Counted from the first letter of the stretch, positions 44,864 to 56,262 are shown. The stretch is 64,000 bases of DNA from Orobanche coerulescens (GCA_033398695.1 CM065801.1:8804001-8868000); one strand, 5' to 3'. Numbers and translations: made by a program. The notes: generated by a model not told the origin, from the sequence alone.

Positions 44864-46422
44864 ATGACATCCGCCGGTACATCGAAGAGAGCCACTCTCC
44901 GAACCGCCGGACACCATATCCCGTCTCAATCCGAAGCCCAGCCGACGACCGGGGGAAGCCGCGGCAACGCGAGACTCTCGATCCCGCACCTGAGAGATGG
45001 CCCCAACCTCTCACTCGACCAGTTCCAAACCGAGGAACTTATCGAGGAGGCTATGGCCATCCTAGAGGAGCGACGGAGAGCATGTGCGTCGCCCGCAATA
45101 ACTCCCTCGATCGTCCGCTGCATGGGAAAACGGAAATTCAACGGGCTACTGGGCGAGCGATCGTCAGAAAGCCCCAATTCGCGAGAAAAGGCTCTCGCAC
45201 GACCGGACGGATCCGTATTCAATCGCTTGGGGCACGACCCATCCTGGCGATCGGGGCATTCTGGTCCCAACCACGAAAGGACGGAATCCGAATCCGTCAC
45301 CAGGAGTTCAGCCTACCCAACTCACGGCCGAACGCAGGTCAGACGTCTGACTCCCGCCCCGATCGCCAGGGGATCAGTACTCGATCGCCTCGACTCACGC
45401 TCCGAGCGCCGAGCCGCGAGCAGCCAGGCTACGGCGATGGCCGCTATGCAATGCCAGCTCGACGAGATGAAAGCACTCTTGGACACTGGGGCAAGCGCCA
45501 GCAGAAAGATCGCCGAGCCGACCGAGCCACTCGCGATCCACATCGAGCTCGCCCCCGTGAAACCAACGATCGCTCCTCCCAAAACGCCTCTATAGAAGGG
45601 AGGTCGGACCCCGAAACCCACATAAGTAAATTCCGGATCTACATGACTGGGTGTGGGGCATCAGATGCAACCAAGTGCCGAATCTTCCCGTTAACATTGG
45701 GCGAGCTGGCCCATAGGTGGTATGCCTCACTACCACCACGATCGATCATCTCCTTTGAAAAACTGGCGAATGACTTCACGTCATACTTCGCCACCAAGGT
45801 CGCCAGACCAGAAGGCTCCCACCGCGTGATGAAAATCAGGCAGGGGAAAGACGAAACCGACGCAGATTACATCGACCGAGTAGACGAAATCATCCTCACC
45901 GGCGAACCCGTCAGTGACGAGCTCGCTCTCTATTCGGTCCTGGGGGGATTCTACGGTCATTCACCCATGTTTAGACATCTCACCAAGGATATTCCCCCAA
46001 CCTACGCGATCTTTCGCGCTAAGGCTGCCGACTTTCTGGCTAGGCAAAGGCTACTCACCTTCCACCAAGGCGAAGAAGCGCCACCTCCTTCCCGAAAGAT
46101 GGCGATCGCCAAAACAGAGAAGGCGATCGCCAAAACAAAGAAGGCGATTGCCAAGCCACCCGGAGATCTCAAGGCCTTCGAGGACATGGAAGCCCATCTC
46201 CTCCATACGTTCAACCAAACTCCGGCCCACATTTTCTATGCCATCAAGGGGCAAGAACCGCTAAACAAGCCAAAGGCGATAAGGGACCACGGTCACCTGG
46301 ACAACAATCAATATTGTGCCTACCATAAGTGTCCCGGCCACAGCACCAACCAATGCCGCGACCTCCTCAAACAGCTCTGGAGATTGTTCGAGGAGGGCAA
46401 GTTGGACAGCTTATTGGCTTAG
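44864..46422 (+). pseudogene. Tat-type gag, second copy, one frameshift
   Basis: The ATG at 44864 lies 128 bases after the LTR. The first 243 codons are open and end at TAG 45593, where TATAGAAGGG stands for TATACGAAGGG in the first copy: one base is missing. The other frame then runs to the stop at 46422. The retrotransposon gag core (GRSDPETHISKF, CRIFPLTLGELAHRWYASLP, VMKIRQGKDETDADYIDRVD) is in the middle. A repeated AIAKTKK-type basic linker follows, then the CAYHKCPGHSTNQC knuckle (CCHC-type: C, C, H, C). Gag forms particles and binds RNA. Apart from the missing base it is full length, so it was functional recently. Confidence 0.88.
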
Positions 46423-47360
46423 CCGAAGCCCCTACCAATCTCTATACACGATCGCCCGAGTCAAACACAGACAGGTTGAGAAACTCATACGCGCCGATCC
46501 CTAGATCAACCTCGGCGACCGTCTCTACACATTTCAATTAAGAGAAGGGAACCTCGAAAGTCTCTCCCCGATCTCCCTCCTCATTTAAGAAACTGGAGGA
46601 CTCGCTCGCCATCTACAGTTCGCTATCTAACATGATGAACTAAGGCACGAGATAGCCTCCCCCGCACAACGTACACCGTCGAAGGTCGGCATCTACATAA
46701 TGATCCGAGGTAGAAGAGTGCAGCCATGGTCCTGGTGGTCGATGGAACCGACTGCTTAGGCCATGCAAGGTCCCTTTGGGACAAGATCGCTCGCCCTTCG
46801 TTTAAATACGAGGCTGGCGTAGTCTGAGGGCCCTCCAAATCTAATCAGTGGACACGATCGCCCGCCCTCAAAGGTTCATCATTTAATATGGTGAACCCGG
46901 ACAATGCGACGCGTCACTACCCCCGTCTCAACGTACACCGTCGAGGTTCGCCATCTTCATGGCGAGCCGAGGTGGAAGCAGAGCTATCAAGCCACGGAAG
47001 TGGAGTTGATTAATCCGACGACGCTCCGCACAAGGACTCCTCTAGACCAAGACCGCACGCCCTTCGTTTAAATAAGAGGCGAGGCGCAGCCTAACAGAGG
47101 ACCCTCACAATAAAATGAGTCACGAGACAGACAATATCGTTCGCGCACAAGACATGGTCATGGAGTCGGTCCATCGAACTCCGCGATCGTGCACGGTTCC
47201 TCAAGACAGACGACCGTCCTTGAGGATTCGACAAAGTTAAAGACCGCTCACTCAACGAATTATTGTCATCCCCTTACTTTCACTAAGTGAATAAAAACAA
47301 GGGGGAAGAGTGCGGACTACCTATACGACGATCATCCCTATTCAACCACATACGGAGATC
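46423..47360 (+). repeat. Noncoding part of the second Tat body with two degenerate tandem units
   Basis: Counterpart of 30543-31479, over 95% alike by eye. It includes the intact site CATACGGAGATCGCCATTTTT, which is split by the gypsy insertion in the first copy. No gene is visible. Confidence 0.7.
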
Positions 47361-47546
47361 GCCATTTTTCAGATGTTGTGCAGTGATCGAATTTGTTGTA
47401 AAAGTTATCTTTATGAGTTTATCAACTAATTTGGAACTACATTCGCGACGATATCTCCTCACACATTTGTACAAAGTCAAGCAAAAGACTCAAAAATAGC
47501 AATCATTCAAAAAACTACAAATTACATGGAGAATCAAACATTCATT

Positions 47547-48317
47547 TCATTGCTTGAAGGATAGAAATACATGGTCGCCCGAAGGCCAAAATGCTACAAA
47601 AAGAAAGCTACAAATTACAAGACTAGAATAGCTAAAACAAACAAGCAAGAGTGAAGAGCCCCAGGCCCCCGCCTGGCCTTCGCCTTCAGCCGCCAGCTCG
47701 ACCTGCGGCCCTTCTCCAGTTCCCGGAGCGGCCTCCCCGTCCTCCAGAGTGTCAGGATGAACGAGGTTCTCCGGAGTCGGATACCAACTCAGATCCACGC
47801 CAAGCTCCGAGAGATCTAAAATCGGCAATGAGAAAGCAGGATAGAGAGGATGCTCCAGCGCATACACCTTGAAATTCTCAGCAAGAGGGCCGACCTCCAG
47901 CCCTCCCTTCTTGGCAGCTCGGATCGAGTCAGCGAACGCCATATAATAGGCAAACTCGCTGACAAACTCCAAGTTGAGGAAGGGATTGGCCTTGGTCGCC
48001 TCTACCTCCCCTTTCAGCTCCGCCATCGCCTGTTGCGACCCTTGGAGCTCGGCCTCCCTCGCAGCTATCTTCTCCCTCGACTCCGCCAGCTCGCTAGTCA
48101 ACTGAGCGATCGTCACCTTCTGACGATCGGCCTCCGCCTCAGCAACCTTCTGCGCCCGGACGGCATTCGTCATCCTGTCCCGGAATCGGTCAACCGCCAA
48201 ACAAGACATCTCGGCATCCTTCCTCGCCAGATCAAGCTCTTGGCTCGCCCACTTGGCTGCCTCCAAAGAGTCCTTCTCCATTGTCGCGATCTTGTCGGTG
48301 AACTCGGCGTTCTCCAT
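47547..48317 (-). pseudogene. C-terminal coiled-coil exon of the antisense gene, second copy
   Basis: It corresponds to 40448-41100 of the first copy and is open here: MENAEFTDKIATMEKDSLEA, then continuous heptads to about residue 120, FVSEFAYYMAFADSIRAAKK and an acidic C-terminus. The stops of the first copy are absent, and the natural TGA near the end is TGG, so the frame runs on about 30 codons. The four upstream exons, including the gypsy-type domain, are missing through a 2.5-kb deletion that joins this exon directly to the region before the right LTR. Confidence 0.8.
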
Positions 48318-48347
48318 TTTCAACATAGGAGCGAGCTGGGGGGCAAT

Positions 48348-49452
48348 TGTTGTGTCGAGATTTATTCGACTCGACAGGCGATCGACTACAAGGCCGAGCG
48401 ACCGAGTCAACACCAGTCAAACTATGGCTAGCTCGCCTAATCGAAGATACCAGACCACCATCAGGTACCTAGCGATCGACTCCCAAGGCGATCGCTCTTT
48501 GTCATCTGGCAATCGACTCTAGTGCACGGCTAAGGACGGTCGACCTACGCCCCGAACAGAGACGATCGCCCGGTAAAGTCATCGAAGACTGGATCTCAGA
48601 ACAGCACCCACGTGCAAATCCACAAAAGGCACTGACAGATAAGACCTTTAACCCCAGCCTGTCACCTACCTTACCTACTGACAGGTCCGCCGAAAGTTAC
48701 AAAGTGGGACCGCCCGTGACAGCGACTCAGGACGCGTGCAGGCTCCCCATTGGACTGCATAACTGCCGCCAAAGAAGCGCATGGACTTTAAGGGAACAAG
48801 CCCATGTGCTAAAAGGCGATCGCCCGCTTATTATAATACAGAAAAGGCGATCGCCCGGCATATCCAAGTCCTATAAATAGAGAACCTCCTCCTACTGGAA
48901 AAAGGTTCCCAATTCGTTCACTGATATTCCGAATTCATTCACAGAAATACAGAAGAACATACATACCATCAAGCTCCCAGCCTTCTCGCCGGAATCTATC
49001 TCAGGATTTCTCTCAGAATCTCTCATCCAGAAGACGATCGACAGAGGCAAGAAGTCTCCACAAGGCAGATTCCAAGAGATTCATAAGCCCAGGAGCTCGA
49101 GCATACTGCTAAGATACGCCGTGAGAGACTGTCGATCTCTCACCGCCGCCACAGTTCATCCCTGTTGTTACAAGAACCCACAGAGCATCATATCTGGTTC
49201 TTCCGGCAATCTACACGCTCACTAGCTAAGATAACAAGAATCTTTACACTCATTGTAATTTTATTCTTACATTAGTACTTGTATCCCCGAATATTGGTAT
49301 TAATAATATCTCGCGAGAGCATTCAAGCCCGGGACTAACAACCCCGACAATTCTTGTGTTATTTACTTTTCCCATGGAAGTGTTCTCGCATTTGTTTGCT
49401 ATCCATCCATTCCAGCAATATCTATCTCCGGATAATATTTTGGGTAGCAACA
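48348..49452 (+). repeat. Right LTR of the Tat-like tandem
   Basis: 1105 bp, preceded by the same PPT (48330-48347) and followed by the TSD GGTTG. It shows more changes than the other two LTRs, including damage near 48755-48785 and a GGCATC to GTCATC change in the array region. Confidence 0.92.
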
Positions 49453-49457
49453 GGTTG

Positions 49458-50367
49458 TAAAAGCCGTTTTGAGCCTATTTATTTTACTAGAAATACTTGT
49501 ATCTAGGATGTAATTTTCAATGTAAAATTTATATGCAATGATGAAGACCGGAGGAAGATCCATTCGAGGGGACGAAGATTCAAGACTCGAGACATGTAAT
49601 TAGATTACGATGTTTTTGGTTCTATGAATGGTCCATGAACTACATGTTAGTAATAACTAGGTTTCTATTTCCTATTTTTCATTTTGAATGATTGACAAAC
49701 AAACGTGCTTATAAATGAATTAATGTGAAAAGTGTGACATTAATCGCGAAATTCTCCCGGCAAACAAATAGACTAAGTTTGAAAAAAGTTACGAGGTTTC
49801 CTACCCTCTATCAAACTCCTAGAAAATTGATACCCGAGCCGGTATGCTATGCTTCCGAGTTATCGGGGTAGTACATTTGGTAGAGGTTGATAAATTCTTG
49901 AGTGCATTAGATGCCCTCAATTGGTGATAAATTTTGCCCCTAGAAACCGGATAGGTTGCCGGGCGAGATTCAATAGTCAAACTGATAGACGTTGATGGTC
50001 AACAGCTTAGATAGTCTGGATTACCAAGAAACCTGATAGGTTGAGGGCATGAAGACTAGGGGTAAAAGAAGATCGAATCATCCGTTGGGCGGGTTGGTGT
50101 TGGACACCACTTTACAGAAATTAATAGGCAAGAAACTTGACAGGTTGCGCCTGTTAAAATTTGTAAAGAACTCGATCACCACTAAGAAGTCGATCTCAAC
50201 CATGACTTCCGGGTTATAACATGGGAGTGTGTAATTCCAATAAAATTAGTGGGAGCCCAAACAAGAATTATACAAGCCCTTAAATTCTATACTCGGTCAT
50301 AATAAAACAAGTCACTAATTCAATCTTGTCTAAATCAATGCAGAGAAACGAAACAATATCTCTCTAA
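49458..50367 (+). other. LTR/leader-like sequence of the truncated copia
   Basis: It continues 27615-27758 once the Tat-like element is removed. It is AT-rich, with repeated phrases such as GAAACCTGATAGGTTGAGGGC and GAAACTTGACAGGTTGCGCC. No PBS or LTR end is recognised. Confidence 0.5.
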
Positions 50368-51124
50368 AACTGGAACCCACTTGCAATACTACTTGAAAAG
50401 AATCTCCTAACTGACCCCAATTTTGTTGACTGGTTGCGGAATCTGATGATTATACTCAGCATTGAGTCTCTGGGATATGTCCTTGAGGCGGACATTCCAC
50501 CGACTCCAGTCCGGACTAGGGGTAATCAGGAAGATATTGACGCCCATGAAAAATGGGTTAAGGATGATGTGCTGGTCCATGGCTTTATGATAGTCTCAAT
50601 CACTAATGAGCTGCAGAGAGCGCACGATAAAATGACTTCTGCTAGGCAGATTCTCGCACACTTGACCGAACTTTATGGGGAGCACAGTAGAACTGCTAGA
50701 TATGAGATATTGAAGCAGTTATTCAGTGCTAGGATGAAGAAATGAGAGAAAGTGGGAGACCACGTCCTCAAGATGATCTCTATGATTGAGAGGCTCGAGG
50801 TGCTCAACTTTCATATGGGTATATCCCTTCTGATTGATCTCATCCTTCAATCTCTACCTGACTTCTTCACGCACTTTGTAATGAATTTCAACTGTAATGA
50901 GATTTCATGCCCATTAGCTGGCCTAATGAATAAACTGGTGATGACACAATCTAACATGAAGACTAAGCCGAGGGAGGCTGCTCTAGTGATTTCTTCTGGA
51001 CCTCGGAGGTCTAAGAATAAGAAGAAAAAGACCTACGAGCAGTATAAACCAAAGAAAGGGGTGCAGAAAGGAAAGGGCAAGGGCCTAAATGTTCAGAAGG
51101 TAGACGGTCCCAAATCTATGGACA
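50368..51124 (+). pseudogene. gag fragment of the truncated copia element
   Basis: An open frame starts after TAA at 50365. It carries LTDPNFVDWLRNLMIILSIE, the usual copia gag opening, then HDKMTSARQILAHLTELYGE and a stop (TGA) at 50743-50745, after which it continues GDHVLKMISMIERLEVLNFH and LILQSLPDFFTHFVMNFN. A Lys-rich tail follows (KNKKKKTYEQYKPKKG). The zinc knuckle that should come next is absent, because the element is cut at 51125 and LTR sequence of the other copia follows. Confidence 0.8.
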
Positions 51125-51725
51125 AATGTAAGCTCAATATTACAACAACAATATAATGAATATCAATCTCATATAAATGTGTAGTATACTTGAAGTTGTT
51201 GTATGAATCAATACCATCTCCTTGGTATTTATAGGCTCCATCAACAAACTAGCTGTTAGCTGCTGCACACTGCTTTACGTACGCTATGTAACTCTGGTTA
51301 CGTACGTAAGCTTGATTACGTACATTAACCTCCACGGGTTACGTACGTTAGCCTCTCCACAATCCAGTCCAGGGAGCTTCGTCATTTTGGGTTACGTACG
51401 TTAGCAATTCTGTATTACATACATTAAGCCATACGTCAGTGCTGACGTCATATGTCCATTGCATGCTTTTCTGACTTTGAATCCTCCAACGTTCACTTGT
51501 TTGAACTCTTTTACACACGTTATAGAACCTCCATTACGTACGTTAGCTTGCCAATATTACGTACGTTAACATACCCTTGTTACGTACGTTAGCTTTGATT
51601 TTATCCAGCATTTTGCACTTCGTTTTCCTTCAATGCTTGCTTCGCCTCTTCGTTGTTTTGTTTTGTTTATCGCCTTTAATCATCAAAACACTTTTAATAT
51701 ATGTATGGAACAAAATGTTCCAACA
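51125..51725 (-). repeat. 5' LTR of the gag-only copia element, outer part
   Basis: It matches 24512-25111 of the 3' LTR. TATA box CTATAAATAC at 51234-51225 (minus) and the TACGTACG array at about 51274-51598 are retained. Several array words have CpG-type decay (TACATACA, TACACACG). The hAT TSD copy AATGC follows at 51726. Confidence 0.9.
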
Positions 51726-51730
51726 AATGC

Positions 51731-52990
51731 CGCTTATCGCACTCATTTGACAGCAAGTGTAGATGTCGTTCGACTCCTTCTAAAATGCGGGTTGGCTTTT
51801 CGTGGGCATAATGAGTCCTCCACCTCATTAAATAGAGGTAATTTTCTTGAAATAATTCATTGGTATAGTTTGCGTTGTGATGAAGTTGGCAAAGTAGTTA
51901 AAGAGAATGCACCTATAAACCATCAACTTAATTCTCCTTGTATTCAAAAACAAATTGTTAGAGCTTGTGCTTCAGAAACAACGAAAGCTATTGTTGCTGA
52001 TATTGGTGATAAGTTCTTTGCTTTACTGATTGATGAGGCTCGGGATAGTTCAATAAAAGAGCAAATGGCCGTTGTTTTACGTTATGTAAACAACAAGTGT
52101 GAAGTTTTAGAGCGGTTTACTGGAGTTGTTCATGCTAGAGAAACAACTGCTCTTTCTTTGAAAAGGGCAATTGATAATTTTTTTCTTTCACATAAGTTAT
52201 CAATGTCCCAAATAAGAGGTCAAGGATATGATGAGGTATCAAACATGCGGGGTGAGCTAAATGGTTTGAAGACTCTTATTTTGAATGAAAATTCATGTGC
52301 AAGGTATGTCCATTGTTTTGCTCACCAACTTCAATTGGTTGGCTCTTGCTCAAGTAAACCAATTTGTGTGCAACTTTTTTGAATATGTGACTTTGATAAC
52401 AAACACAGTTGGTGTTTCTTGCAAAAGAATGGATGAACTAAATGAAGCGCAACATAAAAATATTGTTGAGAGTTTAGAAATGGGTGATATTTCGACAGGA
52501 AGAGGTTTGAATCAAGAAACTAGTTTAGCTCAACTAGGTGCCACACGTTGGGGTTCGCACTATAAAATAATTGTCCGTCTTCTAGCTATGTGGTATTCAG
52601 TGCTTGAAGTCCTTCAGAATATATACGAAGATGGACATGAATCCAAAAGTAAAGGCATCGTTGTTGGCTTGATTGATAAGATGGAAACTTATGAGTTTGT
52701 ATTCATTGCTCACTTGATGAATGTAGTATTGGGGTTGACAAGTAGTTTGTCACAATTTTTGCAACAAAAACACCAAAACATTGTACATGCTATGAGTTTG
52801 GTTGTTACTACCAAGAGACAATTGCAATATCTCAGAGAGAACGGATGGGATGATCTATTAGGAGATGTCAATAGTTTTTGTTCTAAAAATGATATTAGCA
52901 TCCCGAATATGGAAGATAATGTCCCGGGTCGTCTTCGTCGTAAGCATAGATATTTTGTCAGATAACCAACTATCTATCCATTTATACTTG
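51731..52990 (+). pseudogene. hAT transposase, central part (RNase H-like core), broken
   Basis: It resumes the transposase interrupted at 24072. Blocks typical of TTF/DUF4371 hAT proteins: SVDVVRLLLKCGLAFRGHNE, GNFLEIIHWYSLRCDEV, DIGDKFFALLIDEARDSSIK (with a catalytic-core Asp), MSQIRGQGYDEVSNMRGELN and RYVHCFAHQLQL. A frameshift near 52340-52350 moves to another frame, which carries LAQLGATRWGSHYKIIVRLL, the conserved TRW block, and reads to a stop at 52966. A last possible block near 52966-52990 precedes what looks like an intron (about 52995-53071, ending TAATAG before GTTGTTGACC). Confidence 0.85.
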
Positions 52991-53071
52991 TAATTAGTCA
53001 AAATTACTTATTATAATTAGTTTATTTATACTTGTTTCTTAAACATGTTCCCATTATTTTATACGTAATAG

Positions 53072-53601
53072 GTTGTTGACCGTATTAGTCAAGAGATGGA
53101 GAATCGTTTCACTGAGACCAACACAGAATTTCTTATGTGCATAGCATGCCTTGATCCTAAGAATTCGTTCTCCAATTATAGTTCTTCAGGGTTAGTTCGA
53201 CTTGCAGAACTATATCCGCAAGATTTTTCGGTGGATGATCGAATGGAGCTCAAAGAGCAACTAAAGATGTGGATTTCTGAAATGAGAAGAAATGCAATAT
53301 TTTCTAAATTAGAAAATATTAGAGAACTTGCGACTAATATGGTGAAAGTGGGATTTCACACAACTTTTCACTTGGTGTATCTTCTTATCAAGTGGGCTTT
53401 AGTTTTGCCTGTTGCAACTGCTAGTGTAGAACAAGCCTTCTCTGCAATGAATATTGTCAAGACAGATTTGCGCAACAAGATGGGAGATGAATTTTTGACC
53501 GACTGTATGGTGTGTTATGTCAAAAAAGATATTTTTTGGATTGACAATGGAGTGATTATTCAACATTTCCAACCTATGGGATCTCGCAGACTGGACTTAC
53601 C
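53072..53601 (+). pseudogene. hAT transposase, C-terminal part with dimerisation domain
   Basis: The frame is open from the putative splice acceptor at 53072. It carries VVDRISQEMENRFTETNTEF, LDPKNSFSNYSSSGLVRLAE and LKEQLKMWISEMRR, then the hAT dimerisation signature LPVATASVEQAFSAMNIVK and TDLRNKMGDEFLTDCM. This part lets hAT transposases form oligomers. The gypsy insertion at 53602 cuts it nine codons before the end: the last codons and a TGA stop are at 61580-61598. The longer open frame that runs on to 54262 is only read-through into the LTR. Confidence 0.88.
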
Positions 53602-56262
53602 TGTAATATCCGCAATTTCGAATTTCGGTAATTTTCTTTTTTTGGTGTATTTCTCGATCATAGTGACCCTCGTGTACCTTTCAGTGTGTCCTTCCTGTCA
53701 ACTGTTGAACTGTATGCTCGTTATTGTTGTGCGGAACCGCCGTTTCGGGGTTGCCGTGGATCCATTTCGTGTTATTGGTTCCCAAATATTGATTCCTATC
53801 GTTTTATTCTCTTTCCGGATCATTTTCATCATTTTGGGACCCAAAAGGGGGTGTGGGCCGCGGCACACAAATTTCTTCAGTTGTTGGTCGAGCGAACTGT
53901 ACTGTGTGCCGCGGCACACCCATCCGGTGCCGCGGCACACAGTCAAGCCGCGCACACCCGTCCGTGCCGCGGCACACCCGTGTGACATCTGCGACCAAAA
54001 CCCGATCAGACTGGTGCCGCGCACATCGCCGAAACACAGGAGTAATTTTTCTACTGCGGCGGCACACTTTGGCCAGGCCGCGGCACACCAAGCGGTCAAC
54101 TGTGCAATCTCGTCCTTATTAGACGAGATCGGCCATTTTCTCCTCCATTTCACCTGCGCGAGAGAGGGAGATCCAGGGGGAGAGAACTTCTCAAGCATTT
54201 TTCATTCGGGGGTCGATTTTCATCATTCTCCTTCGGTTGTGAGGCCCGGATTATCAATCTAACGCGTGTTCTACGGATCTTAGTACTTGAATCTCCAAAG
54301 GTAATATCTCTAAAACCCTATTTTCGATTAATTTGGGGGTTTTGGGATTTTCTTCCGATTCGTTCCGTTTTGTTGGTGGATTCATGGTGTATACGATTAA
54401 TATTGTTAGTACCTTTAGTTTTCCTACGGATTCATGGATATTTTGTGGATTTTTACGGAATCGAGAGGGTTTGGTTGTGGTCCGCCCTCGTTGTTATTTT
54501 TGGTACGAATATACATGAATCGTAGGCGGGTTTCCGGGTGTATTCCATTTCCGTAATCGTCTAGAGTTGGTTGTGATTGTGTTATTCGAATCGTTAGGTT
54601 CGGTTCCATTGATTCCTAGTGTTCGTCGGTGATTATCCTTCCGTTCGTTGTCGTCTTCCTTTTCGATGACATCGGGCGTTTCGTAGCTTCCCGGTTGAGC
54701 CGTGTTCGTCGGAATACTTGCGTGCCAATTTCGAGGCAAGTACCTTGTCCATACTATTCTTGTTTTGAGGATATGATAATTGGTGATCGTCTTGGTGTGT
54801 TTTTTATTTGTTTGAAATGAGTTTTCAAAAGATTTCGGTTCGGCCTCGTTAAAGGCTTTCTTTCAAAATGCGTGTGTGTTTTGTGAACGGCGTGTTTTGG
54901 GAATTGATTATGATTTGATTATTTTGAACGTTGAAGGATTTGATGATGATACTCCTATTGTTTAAAGTTATGGAATCGTGTATTCCGTATTTAATCTTGT
55001 TATCGTGTTTTGAAGAGTTTGATAATGGCGTCGAGTTAATGGCCATCTCTAGTGAGTATTCTTAATGAACTTACATTCTTAGCATGTTAGTTTTGCATGA
55101 GTAATGGTGTGTGTGTGTATGCTCACTACGGGTTAGATCCGACGGGGTCTCGGTAGGGTCCACAAGAGACGTGGATCGACGAGCTTGCTTTTAACCACTA
55201 CGGGTTAGATCCGACGGGGTCTCGGTAGGGGTCCACAGAGACGTGGATCGACGGTTAATTGTGGTGAAATTTTACAAATGTGATTTGATATTGGCATTTC
55301 TGGAAATGAGCGCTTTTGAACGGTTTTCATGATTGCATGCATTGACTAAGTGTGTAAGAGGTAAGTTGTTCGTTTGGCCTACTTGGCTAGGATGGCACTA
55401 GAGTATTTTGTTGTTTGTGTTAAATCCTTTATTTGTGGATTTTGATGTTGGGAGACGAACCTTGTGGTCGTTCTTGTGTACTGTGAGTTGATGAGATTTG
55501 GGGCTAAAATCCCAATGGTTTTGTAAAAGTCATTTTACGGATTTGGGGCTAAAATCCCAACAGTTTGGTAAAGGTGATTTTACGGAAAGTAAACTTTTGG
55601 GGCGGTGACCCCTTTTGTCTTTTGGATTTTGAAAAGTAGGATTTGATAATCCTAAATTGTTTCCTATTAAAACTCTCGATGGCATTCTAAACCGTTTTAT
55701 AAATTATTTCCATTGATTTATGATATTTCGATTTTGAAAGGTTTTCTCAAACTCTTGCCTCGGGAAGTACTTTTCGTTTCGTTTGGATCTTTGAGGATTC
55801 CTGGTTATTGTTATTCGTGGAATGTGAATTGTATGGCTCGTATTTGCACTTTGTTCTTGCACTAGCAAAACAGTGGAGTTTTGCTAACCCCCGAGTATTC
55901 GGGGGGTGGATGTCTGTTTTTGCATTCAGGTTTTGGAGCATAACACAGGGTCGGCACGAAGGATGATGAAAGATGATCGATACTAATCACATGAGGAACC
56001 GTACTTTGTTTATTGGTTCAGTTGTACTCTATTTTTCCGCTGCTATATTTTCCCGTTGTATGGGTGTGGTTGTATTTTGACCCCTGTGTAGGCATGAGTT
56101 GTATTTGAGTTGTATGTATTTGTTGAAAGACCAAATCGGTCTACTGAGTCATTTTAGTCTTAAAGGCATGGTTGAGTTGTTATATGTTGTTACCAGTCTG
56201 GTAGATCCTTGAGGAAAGGTTCTACGGCGTGTAATATCCCTGAGCGGATTGGGGGTGTTACA
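53602..56262 (+). repeat. 5' LTR of the second non-autonomous gypsy element
   Basis: It starts TGTAATATCCGCAATTTCGA and ends GGGGGTGTTACA. Palindrome array about 53850-54090, hairpin 54107-54129, and two 70-bp tandem units (CACTACGGGTTAGATCCGAC) at 55128-55253. TGTAATATCCCTGAGCGG occurs about 33 bases before the end. Confidence 0.92.
53850..54129 (+). promoter_or_regulatory. GTGCCGCGGCAC palindrome array and hairpin
   Basis: Five exact GCCGCGGC cores and three damaged ones lie in about 240 bases. They are followed by the inverted repeat ATCTCGTC (54107-54114) and GACGAGAT (54122-54129). The 3' LTR counterpart (about 59120-59443) keeps eight exact cores and the same hairpin at 59421-59443. 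Confidence 0.6.

Larger units (their letters stand above)
27759..49452 (+). mobile_element. Tat-lineage gypsy element, tandem copy with three LTRs
   Basis: LTRs lie at 27759-28866, 43628-44735 and 48348-49452 (1108, 1108 and 1105 bp), with internal regions between them: LTR-body-LTR-body-LTR. One 5-bp duplication, GGTTG, flanks the whole (27754-27758 and 49453-49457). Each body has a Tat-type gag on the plus strand, a repeat-bearing noncoding part and an antisense gene. No protease, RT or integrase is present. The shared outer TSD and middle LTR point to unequal recombination between LTRs. The first body carries a further gypsy insertion (31480-40148). Confidence 0.9.
27615..51125 (+). mobile_element. 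Truncated second copia element (about 1.8 kb) inside the 5' LTR of the first
   Basis: The two pieces 27615-27758 and 49458-51125 are joined once the Tat-like element is removed. They carry AT-rich LTR- or leader-like sequence and a plus-strand copia gag that ends abruptly at 51124. There is no LTR terminus at either edge and no TSD. Compared with the intact LTR at 24073, about 18 bases between two TGTA words are missing at the junction. That fits repair-type insertion or a large truncation more than clean retrotransposition. Confidence 0.65.
24073..51725 (-). mobile_element. Gag-only Ty1/copia element (Sirevirus-like), interrupted, with TSD
   Basis: Minus strand. The 3' LTR is 24073-25111, a polypurine-rich region follows, then one gag gene, a tRNA-Met-type PBS and a 5' LTR split into 27193-27614 and 51125-51725. 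The TSD AATGC is at 24068-24072 and 51726-51730. The internal part is only 2.1 kb and has no protease, integrase or RT, so it is non-autonomous. Multiple GGGGGAG-type polypurine tracts and a gag with a C-terminal coiled coil are Sirevirus traits. It disrupts the hAT transposase. Confidence 0.9.

Noticed and set aside
51633..52382. A 249-codon gene starting in the copia LTR
   Set aside because: The first about 31 codons are LTR sequence; the real coding part begins at 51731 as the continuation of the hAT transposase.
53850..54100. Regularly recurring palindromes as a CRISPR array
   Set aside because: Words are 10-14 bases, spacing is irregular, there are no unique spacers of constant length, and the context is a plant LTR.
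53096..54262. A single 388-codon gene
   Set aside because: Only the first part is hAT transposase; from 53602 the frame is read-through into a gypsy LTR.
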